From Candidatus Aquidulcis sp. (GTDB lineage: Bacteria > Chloroflexota > Anaerolineae > Anaerolineales > UBA4823): 37,046 bases of DNA. The notes under the pieces were generated by a model that did no database searches, had not been told where the DNA came from, and saw only the letters and a program-made list of their open reading frames with translations. Location of the stretch: contig DYIZ01000056.1 in NCBI GenBank assembly GCA_020723385.1, positions 1 through 37,046 of the forward strand. Reading direction: 5' to 3'. Numbering within the stretch: the stretch's first letter is position 1; each line of letters opens with the position of its first letter. Position numbers and translations under genes: made by a program. This document shows positions 1 to 8,011 of the stretch, piece after piece.

Positions 1-13
1 TAGGCCGCTTTTC

Positions 14-29
14 GCAGGCTAAAGCCTGC
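14..29. repeat. Short perfect palindrome
   Basis: A 7-bp inverted repeat (GCAGGCT / AGCCTGC) with a 2-base spacer. It lies in non-coding sequence at the window edge and resembles the dispersed intergenic palindromes found elsewhere in this window. No gene is visible in positions 1-121. Confidence 0.5.
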
Positions 30-121
30 ACTCCGGAGCGGGTTCACCCCGGAATATTGAGAATATACAAAATGAGAATTACTGAATTCCGGGGGTGCAT
101 GTCTGTGTGGAACACAAAATG

Positions 122-147
122 AAAAACCGGCCTCAAGCCGGTTTTTT
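122..147. terminator. Rho-independent, probably bidirectional terminator
   Basis: A stem AACCGGC / GCCGGTT closes a 5-base loop and is flanked by an A-run on the left and a T-run on the right, so it can work on either strand. It lies about 30 bases past the stop of the minus-strand ferritin-like gene and would end that transcript. Confidence 0.8.
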
Positions 148-178
148 GGTGACGGTTTATGTTAAATCGCGGCATTTA

Positions 179-682
179 TCAATTTCCATAGGTCTGCATG
201 ACTGACTGGCTCGCGGTTGTCGTGTACTCCACCGGGAAATTCTTCATCAGCTTGCAAACATGCTCCTGCAGCCGGGCGGCAAGCGCGAAAGCTGATATAT
301 CGTTAATTGGTTTTTCAGCAATCAAGAATTCGAAAATGGCATAGGTCTTCGAGCATTCCAGCCTTCGTGCCAGTTGGTAAGCATCATTCGGCGTCTCGAT
401 ATCGTTGAGGGCGTTAACCGCTGAAAACTGGGCCGCGTCGCGCACATACGCCAGAAAATGGGGATCAGCCGGTGCTGACAATTGCTCCGGGCTTTTGGCT
501 TTTCGGATAGCTTCCAGCTCGGCAGTGTGCATGGCCTCTTCCTGAGCGTATTCCCGCCAAAAATTCGCGACGGCAGGCAAATGAGCAAATTTGGCCTCCA
601 GGCCACGGTAGAATAGTTCAGCGGCCTTTTCCGATGAAATCGCTATCTCGTACATAGCATTTGTGGAAATAGAATCGTCCAT
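179..682 (-). CDS. Ferritin-like (rubrerythrin-type) diiron protein, copy 1
   Basis: About 167 residues, all-helical. The start is ATG at 682, preceded by GGGAGG about 11 bases upstream; the frame extends further upstream to 841 but that part looks non-coding. Residues 15-31 (SEKAAELFYRGLE) and 44-53 (YAQEEAMH) give the E...ExxH pattern of ferritin-like diiron sites. A second helix pair contains LARRLE and FEFL. Family members bind two irons and act in peroxide reduction or iron handling; the substrate cannot be told from sequence. There is no rubredoxin-like Cys4 domain, so it is not a full rubrerythrin. A paralogue lies immediately upstream in the same direction. A terminator follows at 122-147. 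Confidence 0.7.
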   Translation of the reverse strand: MDDSISTNAMYEIAISSEKAAELFYRGLEAKFAHLPAVANFWREYAQEEAMHTAELEAIRKAKSPEQLSAPADPHFLAYVRDAAQFSAVNALNDIETPNDAYQLARRLECSKTYAIFEFLIAEKPINDISAFALAARLQEHVCKLMKNFPVEYTTTASQSVMQTYGN

Positions 683-1055
683 TGCAGCAAAACCTCCCGT
701 TCCGAAATCACCCCGCCGGTGATTCCATCGCACAGACAGAATCATCGGTTTTGGCGCTGATGGAAATGGCCTGATGACCCCATGACATTTGATGTATTGA
801 TGTGTCCCATTCAGGCGTTTGATATTGGTATTGTTGCACAAAAACGGGAGGAAAATAATTTGAATTGGTTTGGATTTATTGGGAAAATTCTAATATATTG
901 GGATTTCCCTCCATCTCGGCCAAAGGGGTGTTTCGACCTGATGATGGTCGCACAACCGGGCGGTAATGACAAGGTTGGATGATCCCTATTTTTGGGCCGG
1001 GATGACCCGCCGGCTGTCTGGCGTGCAGAACTCTTCGGGAAATGAATTGATAATT
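683..1055. other. Non-coding spacer upstream of ferritin-like copy 1
   Basis: No convincing gene. A weak plus-strand open frame at 782-982 has no recognisable ribosome site or family resemblance. The stretch around 831-880 shares two short blocks with the upstream region of the paralogous gene (around 1611-1660), which suggests a common promoter or operator. Confidence 0.4.
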
Positions 1056-1487
1056 TTAATATAGGTGAACCTGCAAGCGGGCAGCCAATCCGACGCTGGA
1101 AAGTTGGGTCATGGATGACCCGGTAACCAGGAACTCGAAAACAGCGGTTGCTTCAGAGCCTTCCAGCATTTGCGCCAGGCGGTAAGCATCTTCGAGGTTA
1201 TTGACGCCATTGAGTGCGTCAACCACTGAGAATTGGGCAGCCTTGCGGGCATAGGCCAGTATGTGAGGGTTGGCGGGTGCCGCCAGTCGTGCCTGGCTCA
1301 AGGAATTTCGCACGTTTACCAACATCAGCACGTGCGTTGCTTCATCACAGGCATAGTCTTCCCAGAATTGGGCGACAGCAGGGATATGGGTAAACCTGGT
1401 TTCCAGGCCGCGGTAGAATTGTTCAGATGCTTTCTCCGAGGTGATAGCTAACTCGAAGAGATCGTTGATAGTTGCTGTGTCAGTCAT
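1056..1487 (-). CDS. Ferritin-like (rubrerythrin-type) diiron protein, copy 2
   Basis: About 143 residues, starting at ATG 1487. It is clearly paralogous to the protein at 179-682 along its whole length: SEKASEQFYRGLE near the N-terminus, CDEATH as the ExxH-like motif (Asp in place of the first Glu), AAQFSVVDALN, and the final AARLQ. It stops about 20 residues earlier than its sister, just after that last shared helix, so the C-terminus may be trimmed. Tandem placement points to a local duplication. The DE-for-EE change near the metal site could alter metal binding. The role is probably iron or peroxide handling; assignment to a specific subfamily is not possible from sequence alone. Confidence 0.65.
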   Translation of the reverse strand: MTDTATINDLFELAITSEKASEQFYRGLETRFTHIPAVAQFWEDYACDEATHVLMLVNVRNSLSQARLAAPANPHILAYARKAAQFSVVDALNGVNNLEDAYRLAQMLEGSEATAVFEFLVTGSSMTQLSSVGLAARLQVHLY

Positions 1488-1673
1488 GGTTTTTCGATAG
1501 ATCAGATAAGCTCTTAAACAGTAACTCGCCCTACGCGCCAACCTGAGCTTATAACCAATACAATGATCTGCCGGCGGCGCTTGTCAGGCGGAACTCTCTC
1601 GTTGGATTGATTGTGACATAAAAACGACTGCTGGAAATTGGAAATGATTGGGATTTATTAGTAAGTTGTCTAT

Positions 1674-2378
1674 CTATGGTGTGATCGGTGTGATCTGTTT
1701 CAACCAGCGCGCGAATTCTTCCTTGCCTGCCCTCTCGACCAGCTCGTGAATGCTGGTTTTTTCAAGAAAATATCGAAATACCGTAGCGTACTGCCGATAG
1801 TCGCCCCGTTCCTCTGCTCCTACCACTTCCCAGATCGCATCTGCTTCCATGACTGGCGCAGTTTTCTCGAATTGGCTGGCGGTGTGGAGCGCGAATCCCT
1901 CGTAGAACCAGACCGGCCCCATAGCGTCTTCATCCCCTTTCAGGATGCGGATGTGCAGCCTGTGCGCCATCTCGTGGGTCAACAACTTCTCGAAGGCAGA
2001 ATCCTCCTGGCCTGCGGGGAACAACTCTCGGTATAGATCGGGCGACACACTGATTAGCACCCCCTTTTCCAGCGCGGCGCAATAAGTTTTAGGCAGCTCG
2101 ATGCTTGTATCAAGTTCGCAGAACTCCAAAAGATCGTGATCGAAACGGGCTTTGTCATCGTAGAAGCGAGCCAGCTTTGGAAATGGAGCTTGTATATGCT
2201 CCCGCCAGCCATGCTCGATGGCGAAGCGCGCCAGCCGTTGTTGGGCTGCCAGCAGCGTTTCTCTCAGCGCCCCACGCTGCTCTTCGAGCGAGCCTTCCAA
2301 CTGGATCGGGATATCGAAAACACCCTCGGAGATAGCTTGTGGAAGCTCGGCGTCGTTTTTGGGTGAAAGTGTGGTCAT
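1674..2378 (-). CDS. Gluzincin-type metallopeptidase-like protein (HEMAH motif)
   Basis: 234 residues, starting at ATG 2378 with GGAG about 9 bases upstream. The key motif is HEMAH at residues 135-139 (HExxH), followed about 21 residues later by WFYEGFA with Glu160 as the likely third zinc ligand. This is the arrangement of MA-clan gluzincins. No signal peptide or membrane segment is visible, so it is predicted cytoplasmic. Upstream helical residues 30-60 may form a cap. It sits 32 bases downstream of the degenerate APH-fold gene and probably shares its transcript. The substrate is unknown. The catalytic residues look complete, so it may be active. Confidence 0.65.
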   Translation of the reverse strand: MTTLSPKNDAELPQAISEGVFDIPIQLEGSLEEQRGALRETLLAAQQRLARFAIEHGWREHIQAPFPKLARFYDDKARFDHDLLEFCELDTSIELPKTYCAALEKGVLISVSPDLYRELFPAGQEDSAFEKLLTHEMAHRLHIRILKGDEDAMGPVWFYEGFALHTASQFEKTAPVMEADAIWEVVGAEERGDYRQYATVFRYFLEKTSIHELVERAGKEEFARWLKQITPITP

Positions 2379-2410
2379 TGTTGCTCTCCTGCGCCCAACT
2401 CTTTCTCGTT

Positions 2411-3442
2411 TTACGGCCGGTTAGCTGGATACCAGTCGAAAGCATCATACGTCTCGGCTTCGATCAGATCGGGCAACCTGGCCATCAGCCAATCGGGGTT
2501 GGGGATCGCTGCGACCGGTTTCCCGCCCAGGTCGAGCAGCAGGAAACACAGCAGCACGGTTTTGAACGCCTCCAGCGCCGGGCGTTGTCCGTAAACGCTG
2601 TAGAAATGATCTCTCCAGGCCAGGTTGCCGATTACCGGGGCCAGTTGGAGCTCGTTCCCCACCAGGTCGAAGATCGGATTGCCCGAAGACGCCGCCTCGA
2701 AATCGTACAGCCCGGCGGCGCGCCAGCCCGAGGGGCCCCGCACGACATGGATGTGAAATGGGTGATAATTGTTGATCACGAGGCGCGGCGGCGAGTACCC
2801 CGGCCCCACCGAGACAGGAATCGCCTCGATCATCGCCTCGAAGCTGGCGCACAGGTTGGGAGAGAGCAGCGCCTTTTTCGCCTCCAGTATGCCCGAAGCC
2901 AGCTTTTGGTAATTCGCCTCTTTCTGACAGGCGTGCGTATCCCACCAATAGCACTCGCGTGGGTCGAGGGCGAGCGGCATATCCGCATCCCCGCAAAATT
3001 CGATGTACCCGGCTGTCGCAAATGTCAGCTCGTGCAGTTGCCTCAGGAAATGCGCCAGCGCGGCCAGGATTTGATCGCGTTCCCCTTGCGACTCGACGAG
3101 CGCCGTGGGAACCGGTATTCCCGGTAGCTCGCTCGAAATGAGCACCGACCGGCTGACGATGCTCCGGCTGCAATCCACCCAGGTGTCGTAGTTGAGTGGA
3201 ATCCCCTTGCGCTTCAGCATCTCGCTGACCGCCTTTTCCCGCTGCACCACGAGATAGGTGTCAGCCGCCTCTTTGTACCATTGCGATGTATGGAACTTGA
3301 CGTAAAAATTGCCATCCCGCTCGGTGACGACTTTGAACACGTCATTGGTGTTCGAGATGTGCTGAACGTCAAGGATTGGGCTGTCGGTGATTGCTGTTAA
3401 TAACTTGCTGGCAGCGTCAGTTGATAGCTGAAGGGAATCCAT
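2411..3442 (-). CDS. Aminoglycoside-phosphotransferase-fold protein with degenerate catalytic loop
   Basis: 343 residues, ATG at 3442 with a GAGG ribosome site. The layout is that of APH/choline-kinase-like small-molecule kinases: an N-lobe with Lys49 (FYVKF) and Glu69 (QREKAV), a helical core, and the metal-binding DFE at 247-249 in the segment GLYDFEAASSGNP. The catalytic loop, normally HGDxHPGN, reads NNYHPFHIH at 224-232. The catalytic Asp is Tyr, the His is Asn and the metal-binding Asn is His. It therefore looks like a pseudokinase or a kinase with altered chemistry. It could bind a nucleotide or small ligand without transferring phosphate. Its neighbour downstream is a zincin-type protein. 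It should not be read as an antibiotic-resistance gene. Confidence 0.65.
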   Translation of the reverse strand: MDSLQLSTDAASKLLTAITDSPILDVQHISNTNDVFKVVTERDGNFYVKFHTSQWYKEAADTYLVVQREKAVSEMLKRKGIPLNYDTWVDCSRSIVSRSVLISSELPGIPVPTALVESQGERDQILAALAHFLRQLHELTFATAGYIEFCGDADMPLALDPRECYWWDTHACQKEANYQKLASGILEAKKALLSPNLCASFEAMIEAIPVSVGPGYSPPRLVINNYHPFHIHVVRGPSGWRAAGLYDFEAASSGNPIFDLVGNELQLAPVIGNLAWRDHFYSVYGQRPALEAFKTVLLCFLLLDLGGKPVAAIPNPDWLMARLPDLIEAETYDAFDWYPANRP

Positions 3443-3644
3443 TTGTGGCCTCTACTCCTATTTTAAGGCATTCTATTACTCTTTTCCTCGCCGCTACGTG
3501 GTAATACTTATCCCCAAATCCATCCTCGACCATCTGAAATCCTGCCGCCGCCAGCCGCCGTTTCTCCTCGATCCATCTCGCCCTCGTAATCTCCACTTTT
3601 GCTCCCACTTGCCCCTTGCTTATTTGCCCATTCGCCCCTCTCAC
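3417..3644 (-). CDS. Possible small hypothetical protein
   Basis: A 75-residue frame with a GTG start that overlaps the stop of the upstream serine-hydrolase gene (GTGA) and runs 26 bases into the APH-fold gene. A later internal GTG would give a protein of about 59 residues. The part rich in charged residues (ARWIEEKRRLAAAGF, then GDKYYHV) looks protein-like, but the first 15 codons derive from C-rich spacer sequence. No family is recognised. The frame could equally be chance. Confidence 0.3.
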   Translation of the reverse strand: MRGANGQISKGQVGAKVEITRARWIEEKRRLAAAGFQMVEDGFGDKYYHVAARKRVIECLKIGVEATNGFPSAIN

Positions 3645-5146
3645 GGCGTCGGCAAATTATAGAAGTTATACACCGCCCGCGACAGATCCGACACCAGCTT
3701 GTTCGACGGGTCGAACACGAGCTGCACCGGGTGCCAAAGATATACCGCCAGCACATAATCCCCGCCGGGCGTGTACACAATCGCCGCGTCACTCATATCG
3801 TGGATCACCCCGAACGCATCCACCACCCAGCCGTGCTTGTGCGCCACTTTCGTCCCATCTGGCACGCCTGCCTGGATCAGCAGCGCAATACGGTCCTCGA
3901 TCAAATACCGCATCATCGTGTCGCACTTGGCGGGCGTGATCTCCCCCGGGAATGCCGCAATCAATGCGCCGCCGCCTTCATTGGCGCAGAGGTAGATGTC
4001 CTGCATCAGCATCCCAATCTCGTCCGGCGAAGTCTGGCTATAGGGGTCTGGCTCGGTCGAAATATCATCGCGCTGGTTGGCAGGAGTCTGAAATCGCGTC
4101 AACAGCGGCGCGCCGGGATAGAAGAATCCCGCCAGGAAGGTGTTTTCCAGCCCCAATGCCTGCATATCTTCTGTCACGATCAGCGGGCCTCGGATCGAGT
4201 CAAGCTCCTGCTCCATCAACCAGTCGGTAGCGGAATTGATGGATTTTCCGATCATCTCTTCGAGATATTGGTTGGTTTCATCGTCCGGGGTTTCCGGCAG
4301 CCGCCGCATCACAGATACCATCACCGGAATCTTGATCGTGCTGCTGGCGCTGAACGCAACATTTGGCGGCATTGGCAGCGGCTCATTCTCCTGCATGACG
4401 AAATAGATATCTTGCCCGCTTTGCAGATCGAGCACGTAGACGCCGATCACCCCGTCGAAACCCGACAGGCGGATCGTCTGCTTGAGCAGGACGCTCAAAT
4501 TGGTGAACGCTGGCCGCAGGGGATCGGTGCGTTCGAGCGGGAGACTCACCACCCGGCTGGTCGGCGAACGCAGCGCATTCTCGATCAGCAGCACCGCCCG
4601 GTCAATATCCAGCGCCGTACCCTGTTGGCCGGCCTGAAAATTCACTGTCCCCACTACTGGCATTGCTGGCAGCGGCGCTTGATCGTAACGCGCCCCGATC
4701 TCGTAAGTGAGATACGATCGCAGGCGCTCCTCCGAGAAATTGGCGACCCGTAGGGGAATATCAACCGGTGTAGCGGTGCGTCCCCAAAGATAATCCCAAA
4801 ACGCATTCCAAAACGGTTGGCGCACGCGTTCCTGATCGGCAGCCGCCAGCATACTTTCGATATCCAGCTCCACACCGAACACCCCAGGGCTGACTTGAAT
4901 CACCGCTTCCCCATAATGCAGCTCGACCGGCAGGGAATACACCTCCAGGATGCGCTGCGCCGCCTGTTGGCGATCCAGCCCCTCCACTGGGATTCCAGCA
5001 ATCGTCAGACCTGCCGGGAAATAGCCCCACAACCGGCTGAAGCGTATCAAGTTGATGGTGAACAGCACCACAGCCCCCACCACCAGCACCACCGATAACC
5101 AACTGAGAGCAGAAAGCGGGCCACGAGATCTCATGGCGGCAATCAT
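3641..5146 (-). CDS. Membrane-anchored class A beta-lactamase-fold serine hydrolase with PG-binding-like domain
   Basis: 501 residues (or 497 from ATG 5134; neither start has a clear ribosome site). One membrane anchor lies at about 12-35. Residues 42-200 resemble the YoaR/VanW-associated peptidoglycan-binding-like domain (GLTIAGIPVEGLDRQQAAQRI). Residues 230-500 form a beta-lactamase-type domain with SSTIK (Ser269-x-x-Lys272), a SIN motif in KSINSATDW matching the SDN position, and KHG in place of KTG. The fold is therefore likely extracytoplasmic and acts on peptidoglycan peptides or a related acyl substrate. The altered second and third motifs make antibiotic hydrolysis uncertain. It lies downstream of the FtsZ/TPR/peptidase run, separated by 114 bases of repeat-rich DNA. 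Confidence 0.75.
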   Translation of the reverse strand: MIAAMRSRGPLSALSWLSVVLVVGAVVLFTINLIRFSRLWGYFPAGLTIAGIPVEGLDRQQAAQRILEVYSLPVELHYGEAVIQVSPGVFGVELDIESMLAAADQERVRQPFWNAFWDYLWGRTATPVDIPLRVANFSEERLRSYLTYEIGARYDQAPLPAMPVVGTVNFQAGQQGTALDIDRAVLLIENALRSPTSRVVSLPLERTDPLRPAFTNLSVLLKQTIRLSGFDGVIGVYVLDLQSGQDIYFVMQENEPLPMPPNVAFSASSTIKIPVMVSVMRRLPETPDDETNQYLEEMIGKSINSATDWLMEQELDSIRGPLIVTEDMQALGLENTFLAGFFYPGAPLLTRFQTPANQRDDISTEPDPYSQTSPDEIGMLMQDIYLCANEGGGALIAAFPGEITPAKCDTMMRYLIEDRIALLIQAGVPDGTKVAHKHGWVVDAFGVIHDMSDAAIVYTPGGDYVLAVYLWHPVQLVFDPSNKLVSDLSRAVYNFYNLPTP

Positions 5147-5151
5147 ACCAC

Positions 5152-5180
5152 GATCAGTGATCAGTTATCAGTGATCAGTG
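5152..5180. repeat. Short tandem repeat, TGATCAGT-type
   Basis: Imperfect copies of a 7-8 base unit (GATCAGT/TATCAGT). The same word family appears at 7081-7170 inside the upstream peptidase gene. It is non-coding here. Confidence 0.7.
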
Positions 5181-5228
5181 CGCCGACTGTTGCTCGTTGA
5201 CTGCTCCCGCCCCCTGCCCCCTAATCCC

Positions 5229-5263
5229 CTGATTACCTAATTACCTGATTACCTGATTACCTA
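5229..5263. repeat. Tandem repeat of GATTACCT-type unit
   Basis: Four near-identical copies of a unit like TGATTACC, ending on the stop codon of the C25-like peptidase. It is preceded by a C-rich simple stretch (about 5206-5228). This is typical of short tandemly repeated repetitive sequences. Confidence 0.75.
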
Positions 5264-8008
5264 CCTCGACACCACCAGCTTCACCAATTTCCCCTGCGCA
5301 TCCAGCGTCAGCCTCGCATAGTGGCGGTGGACGTGCGCCGCCTGTTCTACCCGCTTGCTCAACGTGACCACCTGGCGGCTCGGCGCGTGCGCCGGGCGGG
5401 ACTTGGCCCCGAACTGGCTGGTCGGGCAGGTATGGCCGCCATCGTGGCACTCCGATTTCTCGTGCGCCAAGGCCACCGTCGCATCGGCCATGCCTGGCAG
5501 ATATTGGGCAACCACGTGTTTGACGTGCGCCATCACCTCCGCCGGGACGGGCGCTGGCAGGTCGGTTTCGGCCCGGTCGCACACCACTTTGATCGTGGTG
5601 GGTGTTGTCAGGGGACGAAGTATCGCCTTTGGGGTACGCGGCTGTCCCATTGGCTGCGCCAGCGGATCGCCGTACAGCACAAAGGAGATCAGCGTCTTCT
5701 GGTCTTCCCCGTCGAGATAGCCTTGGCGGCGGTGCATCTCCTTAGCGAGGTGAATCTTCGCCCGGCGCAGCGCCTCCCCGGCGGGAATCCCCTCCCGCAG
5801 GTAGCTCCAAAAGGCAATCCCCAGCAAATCGGCGGCGATGAGCGGCGTCGTCACCGAGCCGTAAGCCGTCACCGTCGAGCCGACCACCGCCTGGCTGCCC
5901 GAGGTCAGGAATTTCAGCGCCAGCGTCTCCTCGATATTTCGCCCGATGATATGCGCCCCATAGCAGGCCTCGCTGAAGACCACTTTCGGGGTATAGCCGT
6001 GGTTGACGTCGCCGCGATGATTGGTATCGGTGCGGTGATTGGTGTTGCCCAAATCCTCGGGGCGCAGCGCCACCGGGTAATCTGCCCCGGACTCGCTTTC
6101 GAGCGGATCGCGCTGCCCATACCATTCCGCCGAATCAACCACGCCGTGCAGGTTGAAATAGCCCAGCCTCGACTTGGGGAAGAAGACGTTCACCGGCAAT
6201 CCAGTGCGCTGGTCGCACATCCCTTTGCCCGGCTCCACGGTCACCGGCGGCGAGACCAGCAGCCCGCGCGGATCGCCGATTGGATGGAATACCGAAAGGG
6301 ACGCCCGCCGCCAGATTTCTGCCGTGTACCCGAGGCTCGCCCGCGTTTGAGAATTCTTTTTGAAAAGTGATGCTGCCCGCTCCAATAACCGGCGGTACCA
6401 CGGTGCGCGCCTGGCTTGCTCGACGTGCAGCGCCGCCAACTCGCGCAGCAGATGCCACAGCGGGTCGGGGTCGCTCCCTGCGCCTCCCGGCAGGCGGCCT
6501 ACCGGCCACTCTGGAATGAAATAATTCTCGTCGCGTGTTCCATAAGGATTATCCGATGGAACCTCGGCGTCGGCATCGTCCACCGGGTTGGGCAGGCGGT
6601 GGAACGGCACGATCTCCGGCCCGCCCACGATGAGCAGCGCCCCGATCATCTGACCGCGTTTTCGCAGCACGGCATCCAGGTCAGCCAGCGCTAATTTGAT
6701 CGTCCAGGCGTCATTGTGGCGGGCAGGGGTCAGGTTGTATTCGGCCATGCATGCCGCGTCGTCTGCGTAGAAGACGATGGCGTTCCACCCGTTACGGGTG
6801 CGTACCGCCGCCGCCAGCCGCCTCAGGGAATCATCCAGGCGGGCTGCGCCTTCCGCGCCATATTGAGTTTCCAGCCCCAGCCGGGTGCAGAGCACCACGT
6901 AAACCGGGAACCGCCCATCCGAGTGAGCCAGGTAGGGCTTCTTCAAGCTGGCAGCCACCTTCTCCAACTCGGCCTGGATGGGTCGCAGCGTTTCGGGGAT
7001 TTCGGCGGGAGGTGGTTGACGGTTGACCGTGGACGGTTGACCGTGGATGGTTGATGGTTGACGGTTGACGGTTGACGGTTGATCATTGACCGTTGACTGA
7101 TCACTGATAACTGATAACTGATAACTGGCAACTGATCGCTGACTGCTGACCGCTGACTGCTGATCGCTGCCTCCCGTCAACAGATTCCACCCCATCACCG
7201 CCGCGACCGCTGCCGGGATGGGGATTTCCTGCGGCGAGGTCGGCCCAAAGGCCTGGATTTCGAGCATCTCCGGCCACAGGCTGGCGTAGGGATGTCCCGT
7301 TCCCCACAGCCGGTTGGGGATCTGCCCTGCCACATCTTTGGCGGCGGCCTGGTGGAGTAGCGCCACGGCCATGTCTGATTCGCCGCCCTCCATGAGCGTA
7401 TCGGCCAGGATGAGCATAAATAGCAGACAGTCGGGCCAGCGCTCGTGATAGGACTGCGCCAGGCTGCAAATCGCCTGCGTGGGCAGTTTCCGGCTGGCGT
7501 ACAACACCCGCAGATGGGTTACCGCGCCCAGCGGGTGTACCGGGTTGGTCGGCAAGACCTGGTGAACGAGGGCTTCGGCCTCTGCCAGGCTGCCGCGCGC
7601 CAGCGACTGCCGCGCCCGTTGGAGGGCGTGCGCCCCTTTGGGCAGGGGAATCCTCGGGTCGGGCGCCCCGCCCAATGCCAGGACGTTCCCGGCAGTTTCG
7701 CCAGCCAGCGGGTCGCCGATCGCCTTCTGCACGCTGGTCAGCAAGTCCTGCGCCTCGAAGAATTCCGGGTCGGCGGTGATCAGCCCTTCGATGATCGTCA
7801 ATGCCGACTTGGGGCTGCCCCCCTGGTAGAGCGCCTGCGCCTGCAGGAGGCTGATGAGCAGATCGCCGGGGTAGGCTGCCAGCCAGGCCAGGGCGGCGCG
7901 CTGGGCATAATGCGCCTCACCGACGGTCAGGGCGGTGCGGACGAGGGTGAGCAGGGTAGCGCGCTTGAGGGGCTGCTGGGCGAAAGGGAGGGTGGATGGC
8001 AGGGTCAT
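5261..8008 (-). CDS. C25-like (gingipain/caspase-fold) cysteine peptidase with N-terminal helical repeats
   Basis: 915 residues, ATG 8008, three bases after the stop of the giant TPR gene, so probably translationally coupled to it. Residues 1-270 are TPR-like helical repeats. Residues 280-332 are low complexity, encoded by a DNA tandem repeat. Residues 365-790 carry the peptidase: PVGRLPGG at 502-509, a catalytic-type His in NLHGVVDSAEW (His621), and a catalytic-type Cys in FSEACYG (Cys682). The HG...W and AC-x-G arrangement matches the gingipain family of clan CD. The His-Cys gap of about 61 residues is lengthened by an NHR-type repeat at 657-670. No signal peptide is seen, so the enzyme is probably cytoplasmic, unlike secreted gingipains. 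It likely works with the TPR partner; activation and substrate are unknown. Confidence 0.75.
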   Translation of the reverse strand: MTLPSTLPFAQQPLKRATLLTLVRTALTVGEAHYAQRAALAWLAAYPGDLLISLLQAQALYQGGSPKSALTIIEGLITADPEFFEAQDLLTSVQKAIGDPLAGETAGNVLALGGAPDPRIPLPKGAHALQRARQSLARGSLAEAEALVHQVLPTNPVHPLGAVTHLRVLYASRKLPTQAICSLAQSYHERWPDCLLFMLILADTLMEGGESDMAVALLHQAAAKDVAGQIPNRLWGTGHPYASLWPEMLEIQAFGPTSPQEIPIPAAVAAVMGWNLLTGGSDQQSAVSSQRSVASYQLSVISDQSTVNDQPSTVNRQPSTIHGQPSTVNRQPPPAEIPETLRPIQAELEKVAASLKKPYLAHSDGRFPVYVVLCTRLGLETQYGAEGAARLDDSLRRLAAAVRTRNGWNAIVFYADDAACMAEYNLTPARHNDAWTIKLALADLDAVLRKRGQMIGALLIVGGPEIVPFHRLPNPVDDADAEVPSDNPYGTRDENYFIPEWPVGRLPGGAGSDPDPLWHLLRELAALHVEQARRAPWYRRLLERAASLFKKNSQTRASLGYTAEIWRRASLSVFHPIGDPRGLLVSPPVTVEPGKGMCDQRTGLPVNVFFPKSRLGYFNLHGVVDSAEWYGQRDPLESESGADYPVALRPEDLGNTNHRTDTNHRGDVNHGYTPKVVFSEACYGAHIIGRNIEETLALKFLTSGSQAVVGSTVTAYGSVTTPLIAADLLGIAFWSYLREGIPAGEALRRAKIHLAKEMHRRQGYLDGEDQKTLISFVLYGDPLAQPMGQPRTPKAILRPLTTPTTIKVVCDRAETDLPAPVPAEVMAHVKHVVAQYLPGMADATVALAHEKSECHDGGHTCPTSQFGAKSRPAHAPSRQVVTLSKRVEQAAHVHRHYARLTLDAQGKLVKLVVSR
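7014..7170. repeat. Intragenic heptanucleotide tandem repeats
   Basis: About 155 bases made of 7-base units in two flavours: GGTTGAC/CGTGGAC-like, then CTGATAA/CTGACTG-like. They lie inside the C25-like peptidase gene and are read as a heptad-periodic peptide (units like STVNRQP and QLSVISD). Because 7 is not a multiple of 3, the peptide period is 7 residues per 3 units. The frame stays open throughout. Confidence 0.9.
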
Positions 8009-8011
8009 GTT

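Noticed and set aside
2339-3127. Long plus-strand open frame (262 residues)
   Set aside because: Antisense shadow of the APH-fold gene; Arg/Gln-rich composition with no family resemblance.
3599-4753. Long plus-strand open frame (384 residues)
   Set aside because: Antisense shadow of the beta-lactamase-fold gene, rich in His/Arg/Gln, with no ribosome site.
7014-7170. Possible CRISPR array
   Set aside because: Units are 7 bases with no unique spacers; it is a tandem repeat.
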